From positions 496,001-560,000 of the forward strand of contig NZ_VTRS01000001.1 in assembly GCF_008641065.1 (NCBI RefSeq): 64,000 nucleotides of DNA. The letters run 5' to 3'. The notes beneath the pieces are model-generated. The model did no database searches and was not told where the DNA came from. It was given only the letters and a program-made list of their open reading frames with translations. How positions within the stretch are numbered: the stretch's first letter is position 1; every line of letters begins with the position of its first letter. The position numbers and the translations under genes are program-made. Origin of the DNA: Rhabdaerophilum calidifontis. GTDB lineage: Bacteria; Pseudomonadota; Alphaproteobacteria; Rhizobiales; Beijerinckiaceae. Below, one piece after another: positions 46,341 to 56,086 of the stretch.

Positions 46341-46880
46341 ATGCGTCCCGCCGCCGAACCATCCCGCGCCCGGCGCGCCTTCCTCGCGGGTTTCGCGACG
46401 GCCTGCGGGCTTGGTGCGCTCGCCGCGCTTGCCGCACTGAGCCTCGATCCCTTGCAGCCGCGCCACGGGGAGGCCATGACGATCCGCGCCCCGCTCGGTG
46501 AATACGGCGACCAGAAGATCGTCTATCACGTCTCGACCAAGGGATCCTGGCGCGACCGAGAGGCAGAGGCCTGGCGGCTCGTCGCGGTGGTCAACAACCA
46601 TCTCAACGCCATCGAGCCGAACGAAGCGGATCTGCGCATCCTGTTCCAGGGCGATGGGGTCGATGCGCTGCGCCGCGCGAAGGCCAATCCACGGCTTGCC
46701 GCCGCCTTCGCGGCCTTGAAGACGCGCGGCGTCAAGTTCCGCATCTGTGCCAACACGCTGGAGGCCTATCATCTCGGCCTCGAGACGCTCTGGGGCGCGA
46801 GCGAGGGCGATCTCGTCCAGGCGGCGGTGGCGGAACTGATCCATCTCCAGAAGCAGGGCTTCGGCTATATCAAGTTCTGA
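46341..46880 (+). CDS. Exported DsrE/DsrF-like protein
   Basis: A 179-residue protein. The N-terminus has RRAFLAGFATACGLGALAAL, which may be a twin-arginine signal or a membrane anchor. The rest resembles the DsrE/TusD fold: KIVYHVSTKGSWRDREAEAW, then RILFQGDGVDALRRAKANP, then a conserved-looking Cys in VKFRICANTLEAY. Cytoplasmic members carry sulfur on this Cys. Exported ones are common in alphaproteobacteria but of unknown role. AAGGAGAGCC is 1-10 nt upstream of the ATG. It is divergent from leuB. Confidence 0.78.
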   Translation: MRPAAEPSRARRAFLAGFATACGLGALAALAALSLDPLQPRHGEAMTIRAPLGEYGDQKIVYHVSTKGSWRDREAEAWRLVAVVNNHLNAIEPNEADLRILFQGDGVDALRRAKANPRLAAAFAALKTRGVKFRICANTLEAYHLGLETLWGASEGDLVQAAVAELIHLQKQGFGYIKF

Positions 46881-46911
46881 GCCCTGATGCCGGGCGCGCC
46901 GGCGCGGTGGC

Positions 46912-48093
46912 TCAACGCAGGGCGTCGAACACCTTGCCGCCGGGCCGCCCGGTCTGCGGCATGCCGAGCCGAGCCTCGACATCCTTGATCGCGGCGCGCG
47001 TCAGCGCGCCGATGGCGCCATCCGGCTTGCCGACATCGTAGCCGCGGCGGATCAGCCGCTCCTGCAATTCCTTGCGCTCGGCCCGCGAGAGGCCGCGATC
47101 GTCGGTTGGCCAGGGCGTGCGGATGCCCGACCCGCCGCGCAGCCGGTCCGAGAGCACGGAGATCGCCAGCGCGTAGCTTTCGGCGGCATTGTAGGCATAG
47201 GCGGCGTCGAAGTTCCGCGTGACGAGGAAGGCCGGGCCATTGCGCCCGGCCGGCAGCAGCAGCCCGGCCGCAGGCAGGCCGGCGAGCGCCGTGCCGTCCA
47301 CGCGGGTGATGCCGCGTCCGGCCCAGCTTTCGAGCGGCTGCTTCGCCGTGCGGCCCGAGGGGCCGGCATAGCCTGCCGGCAGCCTGACCTCGTATCCCCA
47401 GCGCGCGCCGGTGATCCACCCGGATTTCTTGAGATAGTTCGCGGTCGAGGCCAGCGCGTCGGGGATGGAATCGACGAGATCGCGCCGTCCGTCGCCGTCG
47501 AAATCGACCGCGAGGCGGAGATAGGTGGAGGGAATGAACTGGGTATGGCCGAAGGCGCCGGCCCAGGAGCCCCTGAGCTTCTCCGGCGCGATATCGCCGC
47601 GCTGGACGATCTTCATCGTCGAGATCAGTTCGCCGCGGAAGAATTCACGCCGGCGCGTGCCGAAGCAGGCGGCGGTGGACAGCGCCTGCGGCAGCGACCA
47701 GCGCCCGCCGATCTGGCCGAAATCGCTCTCGACACCCCAGACCGCGACCACCGCGTGGCGATCGACGCCGTAGGCGCTTTCGATTCGCGCCAGCACCTCG
47801 GCATGCTTGCGGAGCATGGCGCGCCCCTCGGCCACTTTCTGCTCGTCGACCAGGGTCGCGAGATAATCCCAGATCGGCGTCTTGAATTCCGGCTGGGAAT
47901 TCATCAGTTCGACGATCTTCATGTCCGGCTCGACCCCGGCCATCATCCGGTCGAAGGTCGCGGCCGAGATGCCCTGACCGAGCGCGTGGCTTCTCAGCCC
48001 GGCGACGCAGCCGGCGAAATCGGCGCGCGCGGGTGCCCCCGCCAGGATGAGAAGGGGCAGGGCGAGAAGGGGCAGGGCAGGGCGCGCGCGCAT
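46912..48093 (-). CDS. Lytic murein transglycosylase (MltB-like) with peptidoglycan-binding domain
   Basis: A 393-residue periplasmic enzyme that cleaves glycan strands with formation of 1,6-anhydromuramic acid. A signal peptide (LPLLALPLLILAGAPARA) is followed by the SLT_2 domain, with catalytic Glu in AVWGVESDFGQ near residue 125. GAFGHTQFIPSTYLRLAVDFDGDG lies near 185. The C-terminal 60 residues are a peptidoglycan-binding domain (LIRRGYDVGKPDGAIGALT). ATG 48093 has GGAG 7-10 nt upstream; an ATG at 48105 is also possible. The gene lies between leuD and leuB on the same strand. Confidence 0.92.
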   Translation of the reverse strand: MRARPALPLLALPLLILAGAPARADFAGCVAGLRSHALGQGISAATFDRMMAGVEPDMKIVELMNSQPEFKTPIWDYLATLVDEQKVAEGRAMLRKHAEVLARIESAYGVDRHAVVAVWGVESDFGQIGGRWSLPQALSTAACFGTRRREFFRGELISTMKIVQRGDIAPEKLRGSWAGAFGHTQFIPSTYLRLAVDFDGDGRRDLVDSIPDALASTANYLKKSGWITGARWGYEVRLPAGYAGPSGRTAKQPLESWAGRGITRVDGTALAGLPAAGLLLPAGRNGPAFLVTRNFDAAYAYNAAESYALAISVLSDRLRGGSGIRTPWPTDDRGLSRAERKELQERLIRRGYDVGKPDGAIGALTRAAIKDVEARLGMPQTGRPGGKVFDALR

Positions 48094-48205
48094 CGGAGGC
48101 TCCATCGCAATGCGCGCAAGATTAGGCCGGGATGGTTAACCAACGTCAACCATCCGTTGCGCGTCGATGCGCCTTGAACGCCCCTGCCGCCGCGGGCGCG
48201 CGGCT

Positions 48206-48811
48206 TCAAAGCCAGGGCCGTTCCGATTTTGCCTTCAGCTCGTAGCCGGCAATGGCCGTGGCCTTCTCCATGGTGAGCCCGATATCGTCGAGGCCCTCCA
48301 GCAGGCATTTCTTGCGGAACGGGTCGATCTCGAAACGGATCACCCCGCCATCCGGGCCGCGGATTTCCTGTGCCTCGAGATCGACGGTGAGGGTGGCGTT
48401 CGCGCCGCGATCGGCATCGTCGAACAGCTTGTCGAGATCCTCGGGGCTGACGATGATCGGCAGGATGCCGTTCTTGAAGCAATTGTTGTAGAAGATGTCG
48501 GCGAAGCTCGTGGAGATCACGCAGCGGATGCCGAAATCGAGCAGCGCCCAGGGCGCGTGCTCGCGGCTGGAGCCGCAGCCGAAATTGTCGCCCGCGATCA
48601 GGATCTCGCTCTTGCGATAGGCCGGCTTGTTGAGCACGAAATCCGGGTTCTCGTTACCCTGCTCGTCATAGCGCATCTCGAAGAACAGCGATTTGCCGAG
48701 GCCGGTGCGCTTGATCGTCTTCAGGAACTGCTTGGGGATGATCATGTCGGTGTCGACATTGACCACCTTCATCGGCGCGGGCGTCGAGGTGAGCTTGGTG
48801 AAGGGCTGCAT
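48206..48811 (-). CDS. leuD: 3-isopropylmalate dehydratase small subunit
   Basis: LeuD partners LeuC to isomerise 2- to 3-isopropylmalate. The 201-residue protein carries [19 protein letters not shown] near residue 18 and the conserved loop [18 protein letters not shown] near 73. The C-terminal domain has [26 protein letters not shown] lies about 9 nt upstream of the ATG. leuC is 10.7 kb away rather than adjacent, with an accessory gene block between them. Confidence 0.96.
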   Translation of the reverse strand: MQPFTKLTSTPAPMKVVNVDTDMIIPKQFLKTIKRTGLGKSLFFEMRYDEQGNENPDFVLNKPAYRKSEILIAGDNFGCGSSREHAPWALLDFGIRCVISTSFADIFYNNCFKNGILPIIVSPEDLDKLFDDADRGANATLTVDLEAQEIRGPDGGVIRFEIDPFRKKCLLEGLDDIGLTMEKATAIAGYELKAKSERPWL

Positions 48812-49006
48812 GGCGTGAACTCCTCGTTTCCCGTGTAGCGCAACCGGCCGGCGATTCAAGCGCCACGCATCGGCGACGAAGCCCCCGGCGCTGCTTGCGC
48901 TGGACAGGAGGCGCATGCCCCGGCATGACCGGGCGGACCATCGCCAGCAGGGCAAGGCGGTTGCGCCGGGATTCGCCTGCCGCCATCGGCCCCGGACGGA
49001 GGGATC

Positions 49007-49606
49007 ATGACCCGCGGTTTCGACAGCGTCCCGCGCGAATTGGTGGCGCGGCTGACGCGCGACCTTCAGGGCGAGCGCATCCTCTGGGCCGGGCAGCCCT
49101 CGCCGCGCGCCGCCTTCTGGGCGGGCGCGCCGATCTGGCTCTTCGCGATCCCCTGGCTCGCCTTCTCGCTCGGCTGGGAGGCGATCGCGCTCGCCGCCTA
49201 TTTCGGCACGGATCTCGGCAAGACGCCGGGCGGGGCCGGTCTCATGGCGGCCATCTTCCCGCTCTTCGGCATCCCCTTCGTGCTGATCGGGATCGGCCTC
49301 GTCGGCAAGCCGTTCTGGAACGCGTGGCGCGCGCGCCGCAGCGTGCATGTGCTGACGGACAAGCGTCTCGTGACCGCCCGGCTGCGTGGGAGCGCGCTGG
49401 AGGTCGATTCGATCGCGCCGGGGCGCATCATGGCGATTTCCCGGCTCGAGGGCCGGGAGGGCATCGGCACGCTGACCTTCTCGCTGGGCGCCTTCCGCGA
49501 TTCCGACGGCGATCCGGTCGAGAAGCGCGAGAGCTGGGTCGGCGTCGCGGATGTGAAGACGCTGGAGGACCGGCTGCGTCAGATCATGGCAGGAGGCGGG
49601 GCCTGA
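49007..49606 (+). CDS. Two-helix membrane protein with PH-like domain
   Basis: A 199-residue protein. After a soluble lead ([17 protein letters not shown]), two membrane segments appear ([20 protein letters not shown] and [20 protein letters not shown]). A beta-rich domain follows ([19 protein letters not shown] then [19 protein letters not shown]), resembling bacterial PH-like domains. The GE.ILW.GQP entry is typical of that membrane family. Role unknown. CGGAGGGATC precedes the ATG. Confidence 0.75.
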   Translation: MTRGFDSVPRELVARLTRDLQGERILWAGQPSPRAAFWAGAPIWLFAIPWLAFSLGWEAIALAAYFGTDLGKTPGGAGLMAAIFPLFGIPFVLIGIGLVGKPFWNAWRARRSVHVLTDKRLVTARLRGSALEVDSIAPGRIMAISRLEGREGIGTLTFSLGAFRDSDGDPVEKRESWVGVADVKTLEDRLRQIMAGGGA

Positions 49607-49665
49607 CCGCCCCGCTGGCGTCGGCATGTTATCGAACCGTCATACAAGCCCCATAGCCGGGCGGG

Positions 49666-50898
49666 ATGAGACCTTCTCCCACGCCCGGCCTGCGCGCGCT
49701 TTTCGGCGGCTTCGACAATCCCGTGATCCTTGCGCTCGGTCTGACGCAGACGATCGGCTATGGCTCGCTCTATTATGGCTATGGGGTGCTCGCCCCGGCG
49801 ATCGCCCGCGAATTCGGCGTCGGGGGCGACGTGTTCTTCGGTGCATTCACGATCGAGCTGCTGCTCGGCGGCCTGGTGGCGCCGCGTGTCGGGCGTGAAC
49901 TCGACCGGCGCGGCGCGCGCGCGGTGATGACCTTCGGCTCGGTCCTGGCAGCTCTGGCGTTGTGCGCCTGCGCGCTGGCGTCGTCGATCTGGCTGTTTTC
50001 CGCCGCGCTCATCCTCGCCGAGGCCGCGGCCTGCCTCGTGCTCTACGAGGCGGCGTTCGCCGGGCTCACGCAGATCTACCGGCATGCGGCGCGACGCGGG
50101 ATCACGCTGGTGACGCTGATGGCCGGCTTCGCCTCGACGGTCTTCTGGCCGCTGACACAGGCGCTGCTCGCCGCGCTCGACTGGCGGATGACCTTTCTGG
50201 CCTTCGCCGCGCTCAACCTCGCGATCTGCGCGCCGCTGCATTTTCTGGCGCTGCGCGGCGCCACGTCTGCCGCGATGCGGGCCGCCGCCGCCCATGCCGA
50301 GGCCGCGCCAAGCGAGGAGCCGCCTCGCTTCGAGGGCGCGGAGCGGCGGCGCGCGCTGCTTCTCTACGGTGCGGCGATCGTGATCTCCGGGCTCGTCTTC
50401 GCGGCCTTTCCGATCCACATGCTGCGCATCATCGAGAACGAGGGGTTTTCGGCAGAGCAGGCGGCGCTGATCGCCATGGTGATGGGGCCAGCCCAGGTGG
50501 CCGCGCGGATCGTCGAGGTCGCCGGCGGGGCGCGCTTCGATCCGCTGATGACGGGCCGTGTGGCGCTGGGATCGCTGGTTGCGGCGGTGGCGCTGCTCCT
50601 CGCGACGCCGAGTTCGACCGCGAGCGCGCTTGTCTTTGCAGCCCTTTACGGGATCGCGCAGGGGCTGATCACCATCGCGCGCGGCACGGTGCCGCTCCAG
50701 CTCTTCGGCGTGACGGGCTATGCGACGCTTGTGGGGCGGATCACCGGCTGGCGCTTCCTCGCCAACGCGTTCAGTCCGTTCCTCTTCGCAGCGGCGATGA
50801 CGCATATCGGCGTCGATCCGGCGCTGTGGGTTTCCGCGCTCTGCGCCGCGCTCGCCTTCGGCGCGTTCCTGCTGCTTCGGCCGCCGCGCGCGGGGTGA
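49666..50898 (+). CDS. Major facilitator superfamily transporter
   Basis: A 410-residue permease with about twelve hydrophobic segments and the MFS motif A-like loop between helices 2 and 3 (GRELDRRGARAVMTFG). A cytoplasmic loop around residues 200-225 is Ala/Glu-rich, as expected between the two six-helix bundles. Late motifs include YGIAQGLITIARGTVPLQLFG. Substrate is unknown. It starts 60 nt after the PH-like gene and converges on the antiporter gene with 9 nt between stops. Confidence 0.85.
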   Translation: MRPSPTPGLRALFGGFDNPVILALGLTQTIGYGSLYYGYGVLAPAIAREFGVGGDVFFGAFTIELLLGGLVAPRVGRELDRRGARAVMTFGSVLAALALCACALASSIWLFSAALILAEAAACLVLYEAAFAGLTQIYRHAARRGITLVTLMAGFASTVFWPLTQALLAALDWRMTFLAFAALNLAICAPLHFLALRGATSAAMRAAAAHAEAAPSEEPPRFEGAERRRALLLYGAAIVISGLVFAAFPIHMLRIIENEGFSAEQAALIAMVMGPAQVAARIVEVAGGARFDPLMTGRVALGSLVAAVALLLATPSSTASALVFAALYGIAQGLITIARGTVPLQLFGVTGYATLVGRITGWRFLANAFSPFLFAAAMTHIGVDPALWVSALCAALAFGAFLLLRPPRAG

Positions 50899-50907
50899 AG
50901 CCCCGCT

Positions 50908-51996
50908 TCAGGGGATCGCCGAGATCAGCAGGAAGACGACGAAAATCACGAGATGGATCGCGCCGTGCAGCGCGGTGGTGCGGCCGGTGCCGAGCGTCAG
51001 CGTGCTGACGAACAGGGTCATGACGAGCAGCGTCATGCCCGAGGGCGAGACGCCGAGATCCAGCGGCTTCGCCAGCGTGACCGCGAGCACGCCGACGGTG
51101 GGAACGGTGAGCCCGATGCTGGCGATGGCCGAGCCTATCGCGAGGTTGATGCTGTTCTGAAGGCGGTTGCGCAGCGCCGATTTCGTCGCGGCGATGCCTT
51201 CCGGGAGCAGCACGATCGTCGCGATGACGACGCCGACGAAGGCCTTGGGCAGGCCGGAGGCGGCGATCGTGCGGTCGAGCGGGGCGGAAAGCACCTTCGC
51301 GAGCAGGATCACCGCCGTGAGCGCCAGGATCAGCAGCGCGAGGCTTGCCGCCGCCACGGCGGCCTTCGGCCGCTCCGATGGGCTTTCATCCGCCTGCGCG
51401 TCGAGGAAATAATCCCGGTGGCGGATCGTCTGCGCGAGAACGAAGGCCCCCCAGAGGAACAGCGAGAGCGCCCCGACGACCAGAACCTGGATGCTCGAAT
51501 AGGCCGGCCCCGGCGCCGAGAGCGTGAAGTTCGGCAGGATCAGGGTGATCGCGGCCAGTGTTCCCAGCACCGCCAGCGCCGAGGCTGCGCCCTGGAGCTG
51601 GAAAAGCTGCTCGTGATGGCGTTGGCCGCCGAGCAGCAGGCAGAGGCCGATCACCCCGTTGAGCACGATCATCACCGCGGCGAAGACAGTGTCGCGCGCG
51701 ACGCCTTCCGCCCCCTCCGCGCCGGAGAGCATGATCGAGACGATCAGCCCGACCTCGATGATCGTCACGGCCACCGCGAGCAGGATCGAGCCGAAGGGCT
51801 CGCCGAGCCGCAGGGCCAGGATCTCGGCGTGATGGACGGCGGCGAACACCGCCGCGCCGAGCAGCAGCGCCGCCAGCGCCAGAACCGCCGGGTGCTCCGG
51901 CGGCACGAGATGGGCGAATTTCGCCGCGAGCAGCCCCATGGCGGCGGCGGGCGCGAGCCATGTCCAATGGGGATTCGTCGGGGAATGTCCGGCCAT
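50908..51996 (-). CDS. Calcium/sodium:proton antiporter (ChaA-like)
   Basis: A 362-residue membrane antiporter of the cation/Ca2+ exchanger superfamily. The two inverted repeats are recognisable by their acidic motifs, LAVAVTIIEVGLIVSIML near residue 75 and GVVIATIVLLPEGIAATKSA near 255. The pattern resembles E. coli ChaA, which exchanges Ca2+, Na+ or K+ for protons; ion choice is not readable here. A central charged loop (RDYFLDAQADESPSERPK) separates the halves. It shares its upstream region only with the end of the MocR gene. Confidence 0.85.
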   Translation of the reverse strand: MAGHSPTNPHWTWLAPAAAMGLLAAKFAHLVPPEHPAVLALAALLLGAAVFAAVHHAEILALRLGEPFGSILLAVAVTIIEVGLIVSIMLSGAEGAEGVARDTVFAAVMIVLNGVIGLCLLLGGQRHHEQLFQLQGAASALAVLGTLAAITLILPNFTLSAPGPAYSSIQVLVVGALSLFLWGAFVLAQTIRHRDYFLDAQADESPSERPKAAVAAASLALLILALTAVILLAKVLSAPLDRTIAASGLPKAFVGVVIATIVLLPEGIAATKSALRNRLQNSINLAIGSAIASIGLTVPTVGVLAVTLAKPLDLGVSPSGMTLLVMTLFVSTLTLGTGRTTALHGAIHLVIFVVFLLISAIP

Positions 51997-52091
51997 CCTG
52001 CTTCCATTCTGTTGCTGCGATCATCGCGCGGGCGAGCTTAGCAAAGCCGGGCCGCCTGTCGAAGGCCGCCGGTCTGGGTTCATATGGAAAA

Positions 52092-53459
52092 TCAGCCGGC
52101 ATGGCGCCGGAGCAGATCGAGCAGCGCCGGGTGATCGCCATAGGCGACATTGACACGTATCGCCGGGCGGTAGCCGACGCGGTCGCGGCAGAAGAGGCTG
52201 CCCGGCGCGAGAAAGATTCCTTGCGCCGATGCCTCGCCGGCCAGGGCGAGATCGTCGAGCCCCGCCGGCAGCCCGCACCAGAGGTAATAGCCGCCGGCCG
52301 GGGGGGCAAAATCCGCAAAGCCGATCCGCCGCAGCGCCGCCATCGTCGCCGCCGTCGCATGGGCGACGCGGTCGGTGAGGCGGCGGAGATGGCGGCGATA
52401 ATGCCCCTCGGCGATCAGATCATGGATCAGGCGCTCGACATGGCCGGAACTGTTGACGACGCTCAGCATCTTGATGTCGGTGAGCGAGGCGATGAGCCGG
52501 GGATCGGCGGCGAGGAAGCCGCTGCGCAGGCTCGCGGACAGCGTCTTCGAGAAGGTGCAGACATAGACGACACGCGCGAGCTGATCGAGGGCGGCGAGGC
52601 GGGGCGCAAGCGCCGGCAGGATATCGGCGAAAGGATCATCCTCCACGACCAGGAAGCCGTATCGGTCGGCGATGCGCAGCAGGCGGTGCATCGCTGCCAG
52701 GCTCATCGAGGTGCCGGTCGGGTTATGGGCCAGCGCCTGGGTGAAATAGAGCTTCGGCCGCGTCTCGGCGGCGCGCGCCTCCAGCGCGTCGAGATCCGGC
52801 CCCTCCGTCCCACGCGCGACCGGCACGATCGCCGCCCGCGCGAGCAGCAGCTTGCCGAACAGGGGATAATAGCCGGGGCTGTCGACCAGCACCGCGTCGC
52901 CCGGTTCGAGGAAATGCCGGATCACCAGATCGAGCCCGTGATTGGCGCCGAACGTGGTCAGGATCTGGTCCGGCCCGGCGGCGATGCCGCGTTCGATCAG
53001 CATCTGCGCAAGGCGGGCGCGCAGGGGCTCGTAGCCCTGCGGCGTGCCGTAGCCGTGGTCCGGCGGCGCGTCGCCCCGCTTCCGGCGCGGATGCAGATGC
53101 CGGCCGAGTTCGGAGCCGTCGGTCCAGTCCGAGGGGGGGCGTCCGTCGCCGACCCGCACGGCGTAATGCTTGTCGAGCTGCTCGCGCAGCAGGGAGACAT
53201 GGTCGGTCGCCTCGGCGATCAGCATCGGCCGCGGATTGGCGGGCGGCTTGCGGGCCGTCGCGACGAAGAAGCCCGATCCCGCGCGCGAGACCAGGGTTCC
53301 GGCGGCGACGAGACGCTCGTAGGCCTCGACGATCGTGTTCTTCGAAACCCCGTATTCGCGCGCCGCGGCGCGGACGGAGGCGATGCGCATTCCCGGCGCG
53401 AGATGCCCTTCCGCGATCAGCCGGCTGATCGCCGCAACGACGCGCTCGATCCGTGTCAT
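52092..53459 (-). CDS. MocR-type regulator (GntR HTH fused to aminotransferase domain)
   Basis: A 455-residue transcription factor. Residues 1-70 form a GntR winged helix (IRLIAEGHLAPGMRI-like entry, REYGVSKNTIVEAYERLVAAG). Residues 110-455 form a fold type I aminotransferase domain with LAHNPTGTSMS, VVEDDPFADI and the PLP Lys in YVCTFSKTLSASLRSGF. MocR proteins sense PLP or amine-related ligands in studied cases. It is divergent from the HMG-CoA reductase gene with 168 nt between. An inverted repeat in that gap (53495-53543) is a likely binding site. It is therefore the candidate regulator of the mevalonate operon. Confidence 0.9.
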   Translation of the reverse strand: MTRIERVVAAISRLIAEGHLAPGMRIASVRAAAREYGVSKNTIVEAYERLVAAGTLVSRAGSGFFVATARKPPANPRPMLIAEATDHVSLLREQLDKHYAVRVGDGRPPSDWTDGSELGRHLHPRRKRGDAPPDHGYGTPQGYEPLRARLAQMLIERGIAAGPDQILTTFGANHGLDLVIRHFLEPGDAVLVDSPGYYPLFGKLLLARAAIVPVARGTEGPDLDALEARAAETRPKLYFTQALAHNPTGTSMSLAAMHRLLRIADRYGFLVVEDDPFADILPALAPRLAALDQLARVVYVCTFSKTLSASLRSGFLAADPRLIASLTDIKMLSVVNSSGHVERLIHDLIAEGHYRRHLRRLTDRVAHATAATMAALRRIGFADFAPPAGGYYLWCGLPAGLDDLALAGEASAQGIFLAPGSLFCRDRVGYRPAIRVNVAYGDHPALLDLLRRHAG

Positions 53460-53494
53460 GCCGAGAATGCTCCCTTCTGTGCCTATCGTTCCAA

Positions 53495-53543
53495 GGGGAC
53501 AGTATGGGATCGATCCTGTCAAACCGTACCTTGAATTGTCCCC
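53495..53543. promoter_or_regulatory. Inverted-repeat operator candidate for the MocR regulator
   Basis: GGGGACA (53495-53501) and TGTCCCC (53537-53543) form a perfect inverted repeat with centres 42 bp apart, close to four helical turns. A second palindrome, GGATCGATCC (53507-53516), lies between the arms. It is placed midway between the divergent starts at 53459 and 53628. Confidence 0.5.
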
Positions 53544-53627
53544 AAACCTGCCGCAGGTTCCACGCAATCAAGGCGGCCGGAGCGAAGGCTGCGCCCATGA
53601 GGAAGTGCTTATGCGAGGACGTGCCTG

Positions 53628-54944
53628 ATGACGGTTCCGGCCGAAAACACCACCATGCGCGCGCTTTCGTCGCGCCTTGAGAATTTCCGCAATCTCGACC
53701 CCGCCGAGCGGCTCGACAGGCTCGCCGAGGCGGCCGGGCTCTCGCCGGCCGACCGTGCGCTCCTCGCCGCGCCCGGCGCGCTGCCGCTCGCCCGTGCCAA
53801 CGGCATGATCGAGAACGTGATCGGCACCTTCGAATTGCCGCTCGGCGTCGCGACCAATTTCCAGATCAACGGCCGCGATTATCTGGTGCCGATGGCGGTG
53901 GAGGAACCGTCCGTCGTCGCGGCCGCCTCCTACATGGCGCGGATCGCGCGCGGCTGCGGCGGGTTCGAGACGTCGAGTTCCCTGCCGCTGATGCGCGCGC
54001 AGGTGCAGGTCATCGGCATTACCGATCCGCATGGCGCGCGGCTGAAGCTGTTCCAGGCGCGCGAGGAGATCCTCGCCGCCGCCAATTCCCGCGACAGGAT
54101 GCTGGTCAGCCTCGGCGGCGGCTGCCGCGATATCGAGGTGCATGTGTTCCCGCAGACGCCGCGCGGCGCCATGGTGGTGATGCACCTGATCGTCGATGTC
54201 CGCGACGCGATGGGCGCCAACACGGTCAACACCATGGCCGAGACGGTGGCGCCGATCGTCGCGCGGGTGACCGGCGGCGAGGTGCGCCTGCGGATCCTGT
54301 CCAACCTCGCCGATCTCCGGCTGGCCCGTGCCCGCGTCAGCCTGACCCCGGAAGCCCTCGCAACGCGGGATTTCTCCGGCGAGCGGATGATCAAGGGCAT
54401 TCTCGACGCCTATACCTTCGCGGCGGTCGATCCCTACCGCGCCGCCACCCACAACAAGGGCATCATGAACGGTATCGACCCGGTCGTGGTCGCGACCGGC
54501 AATGATTGGCGGGCGATCGAGGCCGGCGCACATGCCTTCGCGGCCCGCTCGGGCAGCTATACCTCGCTCACCGCCTGGGAGCGGGCGCAGGACGGCCGGC
54601 TCGTCGGAACGCTCGAAATGCCGATGGCGCTCGGCCTCGTCGGCGGCGCGACGAAGACGCATCCGCTGGCGCAGCTTGCGCTGCGCATCCTTGGCGTCCG
54701 TTCGGCGCAGGAACTGGCGGAGGTCACGGTCGCGGTCGGGCTGGCGCAGAACATGGCGGCGCTGCGCGCGCTGGCGACGGAAGGCATCCAGCGCGGCCAT
54801 ATGGCGCTGCATGCGCGCAATATCGCGATCGTCGCTGGCGCCACCGGCGCGGAGATCGATGCGGTCGCTGCCGAACTTGCCGCCAGCCACGATGTCCGCG
54901 CCGACAAGGCGAAGGAGATTCTCGCCCGTCTGCGCGGCGCCTGA
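53628..54944 (+). CDS. mvaA: Class II (degradative) hydroxymethylglutaryl-CoA reductase
   Basis: A 438-residue enzyme that in the catabolic direction turns mevalonate, CoA and two NAD+ into HMG-CoA. The whole sequence closely tracks Pseudomonas mevalonii MvaA as I remember it. Key parts are [13 protein letters not shown] near residue 60 and [11 protein letters not shown] with catalytic Glu about 93. Also present are [25 protein letters not shown] with Lys about 277, ATGNDWRA with Asp about 293, and the C-terminal GHMALHARN with His about 391. Class II type implies NAD(H) use and no membrane anchor. GAGGA lies 10 nt before ATG 53628. It is the first gene of a five-gene operon with the TRAP genes and mvaB. 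Confidence 0.96.
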   Translation: MTVPAENTTMRALSSRLENFRNLDPAERLDRLAEAAGLSPADRALLAAPGALPLARANGMIENVIGTFELPLGVATNFQINGRDYLVPMAVEEPSVVAAASYMARIARGCGGFETSSSLPLMRAQVQVIGITDPHGARLKLFQAREEILAAANSRDRMLVSLGGGCRDIEVHVFPQTPRGAMVVMHLIVDVRDAMGANTVNTMAETVAPIVARVTGGEVRLRILSNLADLRLARARVSLTPEALATRDFSGERMIKGILDAYTFAAVDPYRAATHNKGIMNGIDPVVVATGNDWRAIEAGAHAFAARSGSYTSLTAWERAQDGRLVGTLEMPMALGLVGGATKTHPLAQLALRILGVRSAQELAEVTVAVGLAQNMAALRALATEGIQRGHMALHARNIAIVAGATGAEIDAVAAELAASHDVRADKAKEILARLRGA

Positions 54945-54987
54945 CAATGAACCTGCCCGACAAGAACGATTAAAACCGGAGGAAAGC

Positions 54988-56019
54988 ATGACGATCGATC
55001 GCCGCCACCTGATCAAGACCGCCGGCGCCGCCGCGCTCGGCGCGCCGCTCGCGACGCCGGCCCTCGCACAGAGCGCCGTGAAATGGCGCATGCAGGCGCT
55101 TTGGGACCCCGGCACCACGCCGCAGAAATTCGAGGAGCGGTTCGTCAAGCGCGTCAGCGATCTCACCGGCGGCAAGTTCACCATCGAGCTTTTCGCGGGC
55201 GGCCAGCTCATCCCGGCGCCGCAGGCCTTCGATGCGGTGCGCGGCGGCGCGCTCGAAATGATGAAGACCTTCGACGGCTACGAGGCCGGCAAGATCCCGG
55301 CCTTCGCCTTCACCTCGACCGTGCCGTTCGGCTTCCCCGAATCCGAGCAGTTCGAGGCCTGGTTCTACGAGATGGGCGGGCTCGATCTTGCGCGCGAGGC
55401 CTATGCGCCGGCCGGGCTGTTCTACATCGCGCCGACCGTCTACGGCCAGGAGCCGCTGCATTCCAAGGTGCCGATCGCGAAGATCGCCGATCTCGCCGGC
55501 AAGAAGGGCCGCTTCGTCGGCCTGGCCTCGGCGGTGATGGCGGCGTTCGGGGTTTCGGTCGCGCCGCTGCCGACGAGCGAGGTCTATTCGGCGCTCGACA
55601 AGGGCGTGATCGATCTTGCCGATCGCGGCGACCTGACCGCGAATTTCGAGGCCGGCCTCGCCGAGGTCGCGAAATTCGTGATCCTGCCCGGCATCCACCA
55701 GCCGACGACCGCCACCTCCTATGTCGCGAATCGCGGCGCCTACGAGAAGCTGCCGGCGGAATTCAAGGCGGCGCTCGCGGTGGCGGCGCGCGAGATCTCG
55801 GCCGCGCTCCGGCAGCATATCCTGGTGCAGGATGCGCAGGTCCTGCCGAAATATGTCGCGAAGGGCTGCACCATCCAGCGCTTCGATGCCGCCGACATCG
55901 CCGCGAACCGGCCGAAGGCCGTCGCCGCCTGGCAGAGCGCCACGAAGGACAATCCGCTCGCGAAGAAGATCCTCGAAAGCCAGATGGGCTTCATGAAATC
56001 GCTCGGCGTGCTGGGCTGA
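54988..56019 (+). CDS. TRAP transporter solute-binding protein (DctP family), probably for mevalonate
   Basis: A 343-residue periplasmic binding protein. The N-terminus MTIDRRHLIKTAGAAALGAP has a twin-arginine signal ending near PALAQ. Mature-domain marks of DctP-type proteins are KWRMQALWDPGTTPQKFEER, TGGKFTIELFAGGQLIPAP and the region of the carboxylate-binding Arg around AGKKGRFVGLASA. CGGAGG precedes the ATG, which is 44 nt after mvaA. Its place between HMG-CoA reductase and the membrane subunits suggests mevalonate as ligand. Family membership is clear, but ligand identity is an inference. Confidence 0.92.
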   Translation: MTIDRRHLIKTAGAAALGAPLATPALAQSAVKWRMQALWDPGTTPQKFEERFVKRVSDLTGGKFTIELFAGGQLIPAPQAFDAVRGGALEMMKTFDGYEAGKIPAFAFTSTVPFGFPESEQFEAWFYEMGGLDLAREAYAPAGLFYIAPTVYGQEPLHSKVPIAKIADLAGKKGRFVGLASAVMAAFGVSVAPLPTSEVYSALDKGVIDLADRGDLTANFEAGLAEVAKFVILPGIHQPTTATSYVANRGAYEKLPAEFKAALAVAAREISAALRQHILVQDAQVLPKYVAKGCTIQRFDAADIAANRPKAVAAWQSATKDNPLAKKILESQMGFMKSLGVLG

Positions 56020-56086
56020 TCCCTTGAGGACTGGGTGGCGGGGAGCGATCTCCGCCACCGGTTTTCCCTTTCCGCAAGGAAACCGC

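Noticed and set aside
54947-54973. An 8-codon open frame (MNLPDKND) between mvaA and dctP
   Set aside because: No ribosome site of its own and no attenuator structure; its end overlaps the approach to the dctP ribosome site, so it is more likely chance.
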